A stretch of 17,311 nt of DNA from Pseudomonadota bacterium. Its GTDB lineage: Bacteria; Pseudomonadota; Alphaproteobacteria; Rhizobiales; Hyphomicrobiaceae. Made by a program: the position numbers and the translations under genes. The notes below the pieces were generated by a model. It saw nothing but the letters and a program-made list of their open reading frames with translations, made no database searches and was not told where the DNA came from. The DNA is taken from NCBI GenBank assembly GCA_023387235.1, contig JAEWIJ010000045.1:1-17311 (forward strand). Reading direction: 5' to 3'. Positions 1-7,337 of the stretch are shown here, one piece after another (the stretch's first letter is position 1; each line of letters opens with the position of its first letter).

Positions 1-1
1 C

Positions 2-2197
2 ACCCGCAACCACACGGTGCAGTGGTACTCCGTCAAGCCGAACACGACCGCGACGCTGCTCGTCGACGAGCGCTTCCAGTATTCGGACGGCCTCTTCACG
101 GGCTATGACGAGGAGAAGCGCGACTACGATCGCACGAGCTGGGACTACCAGATGGGGCCGGACGGCTTCGCGCTCGTCGACGACACGCTCCAGAATCCGC
201 GATGCGTGTGGAACCTCCTGAAAGAGCACGTCGCGATCTACACGCCGGAAATGGTCGAGCGCATCTGTGGCACGCCAAAGGACAAGTTCCTGAAGGTTTG
301 CGAAATGATCGCCGAGTGCTCGTCGCCGACGAAGACGATGACGTCCATGTACGCGCTCGGCTGGACGCAGCACTCGAAGGGCTCGCAGAACATCCGCGCC
401 ATGGCGATGCTGCAGCTCATCCTCGGCAACATCGGCGTGCGCGGCGGCGGCATGAATGCGCTGCGCGGGCACTCCAACATCCAGGGCCTCACCGACATCG
501 GGCTGATGTCGAACCTCATCCCCGGCTACCTCAACATCCCGACGGAGCGCGAGACGAACTTCGACGAGTACATGTCGAGCCGCGGTTTCAAGCCCCTGCG
601 GCCGGGACAGACGAGCTACTGGCAGAACTACAAGAAGTTCTTCGTGAGCTTCCAGAAAGCCATGTGGGGCGATGCGGCGACGGCCGAGAACTCATTCGCC
701 TACGACTGGCTGCCCAAGCTCGATGTGCCGTCCTACGACGTGCTGCGGACCTTCGAGCTCATGCACATGGGGCAGATGAACGGCTACTTCTGCCAGGGCT
801 TCAATGCGCTTCTGTCGTTCCCCAATCGCAAGAAGATCACGACGGCGCTCTCGAAGCTCAAGTTCCTCGTCGTCATGGATCCACTCCAGACCGAGACGGC
901 GCGCTTCTGGGAAAACCACGGCGAGTTCAACGCGGTCGATTCATCCTCGATCCAGACCGAGGTGTTCGAGCTGCCGACGACGTGCTTCGCGGAGGACGAG
1001 GGCTCGCTCACCAACTCCGGGCGCTGGCTTCAGTGGCATTGGCCCGGCGGCACACCTCCCGGCGAGGCGCAGACCGACAACTGGATCATGGCTCACCTCT
1101 ATCTGCGTCTGAAGGCGCTGTACGAGAAGGAAGGCGGCCCCGTCGCCGATCCCATTCTCAAGCTCGACTGGCGCTACAAGGACCCCGGACACCCGACCGC
1201 CGAGGAGCTTGCGAAGGAGCTGAACGGTCGCGCGCTCACCGACCTCGCTGATCCCGCCGATCCGGCGAAGATCACTGTCGAGCGCGGCAAGCAGGTGCCG
1301 GGCTTCGCCGTCCTGCGCGACGACGGCTCGACGGCGTGCGGCTGCTGGATCTACTCGGGCTGCTTCACTGAAGCCGGCAACCAGATGGCGCGCCGCGACA
1401 CGAGCGATCCCGACGACACGGGCGCCTTCTCGAAGTGGGCGTGGTCGTGGCCGGTCAATCGCCGCATTCTCTACAATCGCGCCTCCGCCGACCTCGACGG
1501 CAAGCCGTGGGACGAGACGCGCAAGCTCATGTGGTGGGATGGCGCGAAATGGACGGGCTACGACGTGCCCGACATCGCACCGAACGCACAGCCGCGCGAG
1601 GTCATGCCCTTCATCATGAATGCGGAGGGCACGTCCCGTCTCTTCTCGGTGCGCCTGCTCCGCGAAGGGCCGTTCCCGGCGCACTACGAGCCCTTCGAGT
1701 CGCCGATCGCCAACGTGCTGGCGCCGCGCATCCGCGGTAATCCCGCCGCGCGCGTCTTCCAGAGCGATGCGGCGGAGTTCGGCAATCCGGAACAGTTTCC
1801 CTATGCGGCGACGTCGTACCGGCTCACCGAGCACTTCCACTTCTGGACCAAGCACAATCAGATCAATGCGTCGCTGCAACCGGAGTTCTTCGTCGAGATC
1901 GGTGAGGAGCTGGCAAAGGAGAAAGGCATCGCCAACGCAAGCTGGGTCCGCGTCTCGTCGGTCCGTGGCTCCATACGCGCCAAGGCCATGGTGACGAAGC
2001 GCATCCGCAAGCTCGTCTGCGACGGCAAGCCGGTCCATATCGTCGGCATTCCCCTGCACTGGGGATTCACCGGCGAGGCCAGAGAAGGCTTCGGGCCGAA
2101 CTCGCTCACGCCCTTCGTCGGCGACGCCAACATCGAGACGCCCGAATACAAGGCGTTTCTCGTCAATGTCGAGCCCATCACCGGACCGGTGGCATGA
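2..2197 (+). CDS. fdnG: Respiratory formate dehydrogenase, alpha (molybdopterin) subunit, C-terminal part
   Basis: This is the catalytic subunit of the membrane-bound, periplasm-facing formate dehydrogenase (FDH-N/FDH-O type). It oxidises formate to CO2 at a bis-MGD molybdenum or tungsten centre. The reading frame is open from base 2, so the gene is cut by the window edge. About 731 residues remain of a family that is usually near 1,015. The part seen starts in the central region and follows the E. coli FdnG/FdoG pattern closely, with blocks such as NPRCVWNLLKEHV, LGWTQHSKGSQNIR, ALRGHSNIQGLTD and GRWLQWHWPGG. It ends with the molydopterin-dinucleotide-binding C-terminal domain (TEHFHFWTKH, HWGFTGEAREGF). 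The signal peptide, the N-terminal Fe-S site and the active-site Sec/Cys lie upstream and cannot be judged. The beta subunit gene follows after 13 nt. Whether it is the Fdn or Fdo isoenzyme cannot be told from sequence. Confidence 0.96.
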   Translation, partial: TRNHTVQWYSVKPNTTATLLVDERFQYSDGLFTGYDEEKRDYDRTSWDYQMGPDGFALVDDTLQNPRCVWNLLKEHVAIYTPEMVERICGTPKDKFLKVCEMIAECSSPTKTMTSMYALGWTQHSKGSQNIRAMAMLQLILGNIGVRGGGMNALRGHSNIQGLTDIGLMSNLIPGYLNIPTERETNFDEYMSSRGFKPLRPGQTSYWQNYKKFFVSFQKAMWGDAATAENSFAYDWLPKLDVPSYDVLRTFELMHMGQMNGYFCQGFNALLSFPNRKKITTALSKLKFLVVMDPLQTETARFWENHGEFNAVDSSSIQTEVFELPTTCFAEDEGSLTNSGRWLQWHWPGGTPPGEAQTDNWIMAHLYLRLKALYEKEGGPVADPILKLDWRYKDPGHPTAEELAKELNGRALTDLADPADPAKITVERGKQVPGFAVLRDDGSTACGCWIYSGCFTEAGNQMARRDTSDPDDTGAFSKWAWSWPVNRRILYNRASADLDGKPWDETRKLMWWDGAKWTGYDVPDIAPNAQPREVMPFIMNAEGTSRLFSVRLLREGPFPAHYEPFESPIANVLAPRIRGNPAARVFQSDAAEFGNPEQFPYAATSYRLTEHFHFWTKHNQINASLQPEFFVEIGEELAKEKGIANASWVRVSSVRGSIRAKAMVTKRIRKLVCDGKPVHIVGIPLHWGFTGEAREGFGPNSLTPFVGDANIETPEYKAFLVNVEPITGPVA

Positions 2198-2198
2198 C

Positions 2199-2205
2199 AA
2201 GGAGG
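2199..2205 (+). promoter_or_regulatory. Ribosome binding site that fixes the fdnH start
   Basis: AAGGAGG lies 5 nt before ATG 2211. It decides against the in-frame ATG at 2166, which would place the first 15 codons inside fdnG. Confidence 0.85.
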
Positions 2206-2210
2206 CGGTG

Positions 2211-3149
2211 ATGTTCCCCCCTGTTCCCAATCCCAGCGTGGAGCCGCAGAAGGCCCGGTTCGGCGATGAGGATATGATCCGTCGCTCGGCTTCGACGGTG
2301 CCGACGCCGACGCGACAGCTGACGCCCATGGCTAAGCTGATCGATGTCTCGAAGTGCATTGGCTGCAAGGCGTGCCAGGCGGCCTGCCTCGAATGGAACG
2401 ACCTGCGCGAGGAGGTCGGCAGATTCCACGGCGTCCTCGACAATCCGTTGGATCTGACGCCGGACAGCCTGACGGTCATGCGCTTCACCGAGTGGATCAA
2501 TCCCGGCACCGATACGCTCGAATGGCTCATCCGCAAGGACGGCTGTATGCACTGCGCGGAGCCGGGCTGTCTCATCGCGTGTCCGGCTCCGGGCGCGATC
2601 GTGCAGTACTCCAATGGCATCGTGGATTTCATCCACGAGAACTGCATTGGCTGCGGCTACTGCGTGAAGGGCTGTCCGTTCAACATCCCGCGCATCTCCC
2701 GCGTCGACAACACGGCCTATAAGTGCACGCTCTGCTCGGATCGCGTCGCGGTGGGGCAAGGTCCCGCCTGCCAGAAGGCCTGTCCGACGCAGGCCATTGT
2801 CTGGGGCACCAAGGACGAGATGAAAGAGTGGGCCGATGCGCGCATCAAGGATCTGAAGTCGCGCGGCTTCGAGAATGCCGGCCTCTATGATCCACCGGGC
2901 GTCCACGGCACGCATGTCATGTACGTGCTGCATCACGCTGATCAGCCGCACATCTATGCCGGCCTCCCCGACAACCCGCGCGTCAGTCCGCTCGTGAAGG
3001 CCTGGAAGGGCGTCGGCAAGTACGCCGGCATGGGCCTTATCGCGCTCTCGGTCGTCGCCGGCGTGATCCATCACGTCGTGCAGGGACCCAACCGCGTCTC
3101 GCGCAAGGACGAGGAGGACGCGGAGCGACTTGCTGGAGACAGGCCATGA
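2211..3149 (+). CDS. fdnH: Formate dehydrogenase beta subunit, four [4Fe-4S] clusters
   Basis: This 312-aa ferredoxin-like subunit carries electrons from the molybdenum subunit to the cytochrome b subunit. Sixteen cysteines in four groups fit four [4Fe-4S] clusters: C49/52/55/59, C112/115/120/124, C145/148/151/155 and C172/175/187/191. A single transmembrane helix near residues 271-290 (YAGMGLIALSVVAGVIHHVV) anchors it, as in FdnH. ATG 2211 is preferred over the upstream in-frame ATG 2166, which lies inside the alpha gene, because AAGGAGG (2199-2205) sits 5 nt before it. The stop overlaps the gamma start in ATGA. The N-terminus has about 40 residues before the first Fe-S domain, including a basic MIRRSAS stretch. 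Confidence 0.96.
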   Translation: MFPPVPNPSVEPQKARFGDEDMIRRSASTVPTPTRQLTPMAKLIDVSKCIGCKACQAACLEWNDLREEVGRFHGVLDNPLDLTPDSLTVMRFTEWINPGTDTLEWLIRKDGCMHCAEPGCLIACPAPGAIVQYSNGIVDFIHENCIGCGYCVKGCPFNIPRISRVDNTAYKCTLCSDRVAVGQGPACQKACPTQAIVWGTKDEMKEWADARIKDLKSRGFENAGLYDPPGVHGTHVMYVLHHADQPHIYAGLPDNPRVSPLVKAWKGVGKYAGMGLIALSVVAGVIHHVVQGPNRVSRKDEEDAERLAGDRP

Positions 3150-3883
3150 CCGATCAGGCCCACGACCATCATCACTACGTCGACGACGCCGAGGCTCATG
3201 TCCGCGTCCCCCGCTACTCGGGCACGGCGCGCATCAACCACTGGATCGTGGCGATCGCCTTCGCGCTGCTCGCGCTCAGCGGCTTCGCCTTGTTCCATCC
3301 GAGCCTCTTCGGCCTGACCGCACTCTTCGGCGGCGGACAGAACGCGCGCTGGATCCATCCCTGGCTCGGCATTATGCTGGCGATCTCGTTCTTCGGCCTG
3401 TTCGTGCGCTTCGTAGCGCAGAACCTGCCGGAAAGAACCGATTGGGTTTGGCTCTCGCGCATCCGTCAGGTGCTCAAGCCGAATGGCGAGGAGTTTCTGC
3501 CCGAGGTCGGCAAGTACAATGCCGGCCAGAAGTTCGTGTTCTGGTCGCAGACGTTCTTCATCCTGGTTCTCTTCGGCTCCGGCATTCTCATATGGCAGCA
3601 GGGCCTGCCCTACATCGAGAATGCGCTCGGCATTCAGATCTCGATCGAGCAGAGGCGGTGGGCTGCCGTGATCCACGCGACCGCCGCGGTGCTCACGCTC
3701 ATCGTTTTCGTCATCCACGTGTACTCTGCCATCTGGGTGCGCGGCACGATCGACGCCATGACGCGAGGCTCGGTCACAGGCGGCTGGGGATGGCGGCATC
3801 ATCGCCGCTGGCTGCGCCGGAAAGTGCGCGAGGGCGACATCGACGTCGAACCCGAAAACAACGGCAAGTCACACATCCCGTGA
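3146..3883 (+). CDS. fdnI: Formate dehydrogenase gamma subunit, cytochrome b556
   Basis: This 245-aa integral membrane subunit holds two hemes b and passes electrons to the quinone pool. Four hydrophobic helices are visible at about 33-51, 70-90, 131-150 and 176-198. The four expected heme ligands are present: H32 (INHW), H71 (HPWLG), H177 (VIHATA) and H191 (VIHVYSA), in the same order and similar spacing as in E. coli FdnI. The ATG overlaps the beta-subunit stop (ATGA), so translation is probably coupled. The N-terminal tail is unusually rich in His and acidic residues (HDHHHYVDD, residues 6-14). The C-terminus is long and charged. No fdhE or fdhD follows. Confidence 0.95.
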   Translation: MTDQAHDHHHYVDDAEAHVRVPRYSGTARINHWIVAIAFALLALSGFALFHPSLFGLTALFGGGQNARWIHPWLGIMLAISFFGLFVRFVAQNLPERTDWVWLSRIRQVLKPNGEEFLPEVGKYNAGQKFVFWSQTFFILVLFGSGILIWQQGLPYIENALGIQISIEQRRWAAVIHATAAVLTLIVFVIHVYSAIWVRGTIDAMTRGSVTGGWGWRHHRRWLRRKVREGDIDVEPENNGKSHIP

Positions 3884-3919
3884 CAGCGGCGCGGTCGACC
3901 CGGCGGCACTTCGCCACCG

Positions 3920-3944
3920 CGAGGATCAGGAACCCTGACCCTCG
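3920..3944 (+). other. Hairpin downstream of the formate dehydrogenase operon
   Basis: GAGGATCAGG (3921-3930) and CCTGACCCTC (3934-3943) pair with one A-C mismatch around a 3-nt loop, and a C-G pair at 3920/3944 extends the stem. It lies 37 nt after the fdnI stop. No T-run follows, so it is not a classical intrinsic terminator, though it could protect the 3' end or slow polymerase. It overlaps the -35 element of the candidate EcfG promoter at 3929-3954, so part of the symmetry may be fortuitous. Confidence 0.45.
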
Positions 3945-3954
3945 ATCGGAAGTT
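3929..3954 (+). promoter_or_regulatory. Candidate sigma-EcfG promoter of the 136-aa membrane protein gene
   Basis: GGAAC (3929-3933), 17 nt, AGTT (3951-3954). This is 8 of 9 positions of the alphaproteobacterial general-stress consensus GGAAC-N16/17-CGTT; only the weakly conserved first base of the -10 differs. Transcription would begin near 3961, about 25 nt before the ATG at 3986, which leaves room for the Shine-Dalgarno AGGAG (3975-3979). The spacing is identical to that of the perfect match upstream of the stress-protein gene at 11225. Confidence 0.6.
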
Positions 3955-3985
3955 CTTGCAGCATCCCCTAGGTCAGGAGCATCAG

Positions 3986-4396
3986 ATGTCATCCGTTTCA
4001 GAACGACCCGACGAGTCCGCCACCACGTCCTCCATCCCAGGTGAAGCGGAAATCCGATCCGCCTACGATTGGGTGAGCGATACGGCACGCGAGAATCCCG
4101 CCCTCGTCGTCGGCGGCGCCGTGGCCGTCGGTGCCCTTGCCGCGCTAGTTCTGCTGAGCCGCAAGCCCCAGTCCCGCGCGCGCGTCCTCGAGAAAAGAAT
4201 TGGCCGCGAGCTGAGCTCCATGGAGCGGACTTTGCGACGCCACCGCCCGATCTCCGGCATGGCAGACCATCTGGCCGATGCCTCGGCCGCCGTGTCCTCG
4301 CGCCTCGGCTCCTGGAACATGGACGCGCTCGAGGGCCTCGTCAGGCGCGCCAGCGAAATCTCGTCCGAGCTCGTCCGCCGTCGCGGGTGGCATTAG
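3986..4396 (+). CDS. Conserved-type single-pass membrane protein, function unknown
   Basis: The gene encodes 136 aa. It has a Ser/Thr/acidic N-terminal part (1-36), one transmembrane helix (about 38-58, ENPALVVGGAVAVGALAALVLLS) with a Gly/Ala small-residue pattern, then a basic, probably helical cytoplasmic tail (60-136). The motif RENP-(hydrophobic)-SRKP resembles the membrane anchor of ElaB/YqjD/DUF883 proteins, which tie inner membrane to other factors in stationary phase. Here the helix is central rather than C-terminal, so family membership is not claimed. ATG 3986 is preceded by AGGAG (3975-3979). It is a monocistronic gene between the formate dehydrogenase and oxidase operons. A candidate EcfG promoter just upstream suggests induction by general stress. 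Confidence 0.75.
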   Translation: MSSVSERPDESATTSSIPGEAEIRSAYDWVSDTARENPALVVGGAVAVGALAALVLLSRKPQSRARVLEKRIGRELSSMERTLRRHRPISGMADHLADASAAVSSRLGSWNMDALEGLVRRASEISSELVRRRGWH

Positions 4397-4433
4397 GCTC
4401 CGGCCTTACGCTGCAGAGCCGTCCGCAATGTAT

Positions 4434-4461
4434 GCGCGGAGAGCGGAACAATTTTCCGCGC
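4434..4461 (+). other. Overlapping alternative dyads
   Basis: Two stems that cannot form together are possible. GCGCGGA (4434-4440) pairs with TCCGCGC (4455-4461). GCGGAA (4443-4448) pairs with TTCCGC (4454-4459) around the loop CAATT. They lie 40-60 nt after the stop of the 136-aa gene and overlap the -35 of the next promoter. They may act as a weak terminator or as an operator; neither has a T-run. The sequence is seen directly; the function is a guess. Confidence 0.4.
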
Positions 4462-4469
4462 GCGCCGTT
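4445..4469 (+). promoter_or_regulatory. Candidate sigma-EcfG promoter of the caa3 oxidase operon
   Basis: GGAAC (4445-4449), 16 nt, CGTT (4466-4469): a complete match to the EcfG consensus GGAAC-N16/17-CGTT. Transcription would start near 4476, which gives a leader of about 75 nt before the ctaG start at 4550. That leader contains the 11-bp perfect hairpin at 4495-4527. There is no gene between the promoter and ctaG, and the orientation is correct. Confidence 0.68.
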
Positions 4470-4494
4470 GTTCACGTAATTCCGGCTCGGCAAC

Positions 4495-4527
4495 GCGCAT
4501 CCGAAAGTCTCGACGCTTCGGATGCGC
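4495..4527 (+). other. Perfect 11-bp hairpin in the leader of the oxidase operon
   Basis: GCGCATCCGAA (4495-4505) and TTCGGATGCGC (4517-4527) are exact reverse complements around an 11-nt loop. The stem ends 22 nt before the ATG at 4550. No T-run follows. It would lie in the 5' untranslated region of the predicted EcfG transcript, so an mRNA-level role (stability or translation control) is at least as likely as termination of the upstream gene. Confidence 0.6.
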
Positions 4528-4549
4528 CTCCCTCCTTTGCGAAAGATCG

Positions 4550-5224
4550 ATGCGTATTGGAAGCCTGCGATCTCAGAACGCGTCCGGCGCCGCCATCGGT
4601 AGTGCAATTGCGGTAGGTGCGACCGGCCTCCTTGCCGCGATATTCGTCGCGCCCGGGCCGCTCGCCGGCCATATGGCCCTCCACATCGCGACAATGAACG
4701 TCCTGGCGCCGCTCCTGGCGCTTTGGCTCTGCGCGCGAGGCTGGCTCGGCTGCAGCATAGAACGTTCCCCGACGCTCTGGGCCGCAACTCTGCTGCAGAT
4801 GGCGCTGCTCTGGGCTTGGCATAGTCCGCCTCTCCAGTACGCGAGCCACGCATCCTCTTTATTCGGGATCGCTCTCCATTCGGCACTTCTGCTGGCCGCC
4901 GTCGTGTTCTGGAGCACGATCATCGCGGGCGCGCGGCCGTGGCAATCCATTCTTGCGCTGCTGCTGAGCGGCAAGCTCGCGTGCCTCATCGGCGCTCTCC
5001 TCGTCTTCGCGCCGAGACCGCTCTATGACGCCATCTGCTACGGGCAGCCGGCAAGCGTGGACACTGCCGCAGCGCTCGCCGACCAGCATCTGGCGGGACT
5101 GATCATGCTCGCGGCCTGCCCCCTCAGCTACGTCCTCGCCGCCATCGTTCTCACCACACGAGAGATCGCGAGCCTGCCGACGCTTTCCGCATCGCGCCGC
5201 GAGCGCCATCCGGTCGGCGGCTGA
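4550..5224 (+). CDS. ctaG: Cytochrome c oxidase assembly protein, CtaG (caa3) family
   Basis: This is a 224-aa polytopic membrane protein. It matches the Bacillus-type CtaG/caa3_CtaG family needed to form active caa3 oxidase, probably in metal delivery to the CuB centre; this family is unrelated to Cox11. Family marks visible: GPLAGHMALHIATMN (36-50, with H41, H45 and M49), LLWAWHSPPLQY (86-97, H91) and ADQHLAGLIM (177-186). The conserved His, Met and Asp lie in or next to predicted helices. Five to six helices are apparent. It heads the oxidase operon, and the next gene starts 4 nt after its stop. The Shine-Dalgarno is weak (GAAAG, 4541-4545). Confidence 0.88.
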   Translation: MRIGSLRSQNASGAAIGSAIAVGATGLLAAIFVAPGPLAGHMALHIATMNVLAPLLALWLCARGWLGCSIERSPTLWAATLLQMALLWAWHSPPLQYASHASSLFGIALHSALLLAAVVFWSTIIAGARPWQSILALLLSGKLACLIGALLVFAPRPLYDAICYGQPASVDTAAALADQHLAGLIMLAACPLSYVLAAIVLTTREIASLPTLSASRRERHPVGG

Positions 5225-5228
5225 AAGC

Positions 5229-6347
5229 ATGAAGCGCGCCGCACCTCGAGCCAGAAGCTTCCTGCGCTGGATCTTGACCCTCCTTCTCGGCGCGATCGTC
5301 GGCGCATTCTTCTTTGCCTGGTCCGGCGCCTATAATGTCGCCGCCAGCAGCGGGCACTGGGCGATCGTGGAGTGGTTCCTGCGCTTTGGCATGCGCAATT
5401 CCGTCGAGCTGCGCGCGGCGACGATCAATCCGCCGCCGCTCGACGACCAGAACCTCATCGCGCTCGGTGCCGGCCACTTCCATTTGGGATGCGCCTATTG
5501 CCATGGCACGCCGGGCAGTGCCGGAACCCGCGTCACGGACGCGATGCTCCCGGCACCGCCGCATCTTCCGACGTCGATGCAGCCCTGGAAGGACGAAGAG
5601 CTCTTCTGGATCGTGCGGCACGGCATCAAGTACACCGGCATGCCAGGCTGGCTGGCGCCCGAGCGCGCTGACGAGGTCTGGGCCGTCGTGGCGTTCCTCA
5701 AGAAGCTGCCGAAACTCGACGCGCGACAGTATCGCGAGCTGGCGCTCGGACATGGACGGGAGCCGGATCCGCAGGCGAAGTTGCGCTCGCCTGAGCTATC
5801 GCTCGTCAGCACGTGCGCGGCATGCCATGGCGATCGCGAGCGGGCACCCCACAGCAACCTCGTGCCCCACCTGCACGGCCAATCCCAGGACTTCCTCGTC
5901 GGCGCGCTGCGCGAGTACGCACGCGGCACGCGGCCGAGCGGCATCATGCAGCCGATCGCGGCCGGACTGGAAGCCGACGATATGGAGCGGCTCGCGAAGT
6001 ACTACGCAGCGCTTCCGCCGCTCCCGAATGCGACGGCCGCGAGCGACAGCGCGAGCCATGCGCGCGGCATGGAGCTGGCGACCAAGGGCGACGAGACGAG
6101 CCGCGTGCCGGCCTGCATTTCCTGTCACAACCAGGACGCGGCGACGACATTCCCGTCCCTCGATGGCCAGAGCGCCGCGTACATGGCCGGTCAGTTGCGG
6201 CTCTGGAAGGCCGGGCACAACGATACGACGGACGGCGGCGCGCTCATGGCGCCCATCGCGAAGCGGCTGAGCGACCCCGACATCGACGCCGTATCCCGCT
6301 ACTTCGCCGGCAGGCCTGCCACATCGAGCGCGGCGGGCAAACCATGA
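5229..6347 (+). CDS. Membrane-anchored triheme cytochrome c
   Basis: The gene encodes 372 aa. An N-terminal hydrophobic segment (about 11-31) acts as an uncleaved anchor or signal, followed by three class I cytochrome c domains on the periplasmic side. The heme-binding CXXCH motifs are CAYCH (88-92), CAACH (196-200) and CISCH (296-300). Each is followed by a plausible axial Met: M138 (TGMPGW), M240 (GIMQPIA) and M340 (ALMAPIA). The repeated architecture of domains 2 and 3 suggests internal duplication. It lies between ctaG and coxB and overlaps the coxB start (ATGA), so it is most likely the electron donor or entry module of this oxidase. The exact family name is not recognised. Confidence 0.88.
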   Translation: MKRAAPRARSFLRWILTLLLGAIVGAFFFAWSGAYNVAASSGHWAIVEWFLRFGMRNSVELRAATINPPPLDDQNLIALGAGHFHLGCAYCHGTPGSAGTRVTDAMLPAPPHLPTSMQPWKDEELFWIVRHGIKYTGMPGWLAPERADEVWAVVAFLKKLPKLDARQYRELALGHGREPDPQAKLRSPELSLVSTCAACHGDRERAPHSNLVPHLHGQSQDFLVGALREYARGTRPSGIMQPIAAGLEADDMERLAKYYAALPPLPNATAASDSASHARGMELATKGDETSRVPACISCHNQDAATTFPSLDGQSAAYMAGQLRLWKAGHNDTTDGGALMAPIAKRLSDPDIDAVSRYFAGRPATSSAAGKP

Positions 6348-7333
6348 AGCGCGGCGCCGCAGCACTCTTGCTTGTTCCGTGCGCGCTTCTCGCCGGGTGC
6401 GGCACGAACCAATCCGTGCTCAATCCTGCAAGCGGCCATGCGAGCGAGCTGGCCAGCCTGAGCTGGCTGCTCTTCGCGCTCGGCACCGCTGTCGTGCTTA
6501 TCGTCATCGTTGCGACCGTCATCGCCTATTCCGGATCGGATCGCGTTCGCGCGGCACTGGCGTCGCAAAATGCCGTCGTCGGCGGCGGCATCGCCTTTCC
6601 GGTCGTTGTTCTGACGGGGCTGCTCACTGCCGGCATCTGGCTCACCAAAGGCTCGCAGGCGCGCCTGCAGGAGCCCGCGGATCTGCGCATCAGCATCGTC
6701 GGCGAGCAGTGGTGGTGGCGCCTCGCCTACGAGGGCCCCGATGGGCAGCGCATTGCCGCTGCGAACGAGCTTCGCATTCCCGTTGGCCGCGCGACGCTCC
6801 TCGAGCTCACGTCCGCCGATGTCATTCACAGCTTCTGGGTGCCGAGCCTCGCCGGCAAGATCGACATGATCCCCGGCCGCACGACGCGCTTGCGCCTCGA
6901 GCCCAGCGCGCCCGGCGTCTTTCGCGGCCAGTGCGCCGAATACTGCGGCGGGCCGCACGCGCTCATGGCCTTCGAGGTGGTCGCCATGCCGGCCGACGCA
7001 TTCGACGCGTGGCTCGCACGCCAGGCCGAACCGGCGGCGGAGCCTGCGACGCCTGAAGCGGAGCGCGGCCGTGATCTGTTCCTCGCCTCTGGATGCGGCG
7101 GCTGCCATGTCGTTCGCGGCACCGAAGCCGCGGGAACCATAGGCCCGGATCTCACGCATCTCGCCTCGCGCAGGTCGGTCGGCCTCGACACGACACCCCT
7201 GACGCCGGCCGCAATCGCCGCGTTCGTGCGCGATGGCCAGCACATCAAGCCGGGCAATCTCATGCCGCCGTTCCGGATCTTCGCTCCCGACGATCTCGCC
7301 GCGCTATCGAGCTATCTCGGAGGATTGAAGTAG
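6344..7333 (+). CDS. coxB: caa3-type cytochrome c oxidase subunit II (CuA plus heme c)
   Basis: This 329-aa subunit accepts electrons from cytochrome c at the binuclear CuA site. A lipoprotein signal ends in LLAGC (lipobox Cys19), and two transmembrane helices follow (about 39-63 and 79-100). The CuA ligands are all present: H162 (VIHSFWVPS), C197, E199, C201, H205 and M208 (GQCAEYCGGPHALM). An Ala/Pro/Glu linker (228-240) leads to a C-terminal cytochrome c domain with CGGCH (251-255) and axial Met307 (GNLMPPF). The covalent heme defines a caa3 oxidase. The start overlaps the cytochrome gene stop (ATGA). The reading frame extends far upstream without stop, but that part is only an alternative frame of the triheme gene. 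Confidence 0.95.
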   Translation: MKRGAAALLLVPCALLAGCGTNQSVLNPASGHASELASLSWLLFALGTAVVLIVIVATVIAYSGSDRVRAALASQNAVVGGGIAFPVVVLTGLLTAGIWLTKGSQARLQEPADLRISIVGEQWWWRLAYEGPDGQRIAAANELRIPVGRATLLELTSADVIHSFWVPSLAGKIDMIPGRTTRLRLEPSAPGVFRGQCAEYCGGPHALMAFEVVAMPADAFDAWLARQAEPAAEPATPEAERGRDLFLASGCGGCHVVRGTEAAGTIGPDLTHLASRRSVGLDTTPLTPAAIAAFVRDGQHIKPGNLMPPFRIFAPDDLAALSSYLGGLK

Positions 7334-7337
7334 AGCG

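Noticed and set aside
941..2647. 568-aa open frame on the minus strand across fdnG and fdnH
   Set aside because: It is antisense to two clearly recognised genes, has Arg/His/Glu-rich low-complexity composition and no family resemblance. It is a shadow of GC-rich codon usage.
3884..3985. Intrinsic terminator of the formate dehydrogenase operon
   Set aside because: The hairpin at 3920-3944 has a mismatch and no T-run, and overlaps a promoter match, so it was listed as a hairpin only.
5813..6343. N-terminal extension of coxB
   Set aside because: The frame is open but the translation is Arg-rich and overlaps the triheme cytochrome gene. The lipoprotein signal after ATG 6344 marks the true start.
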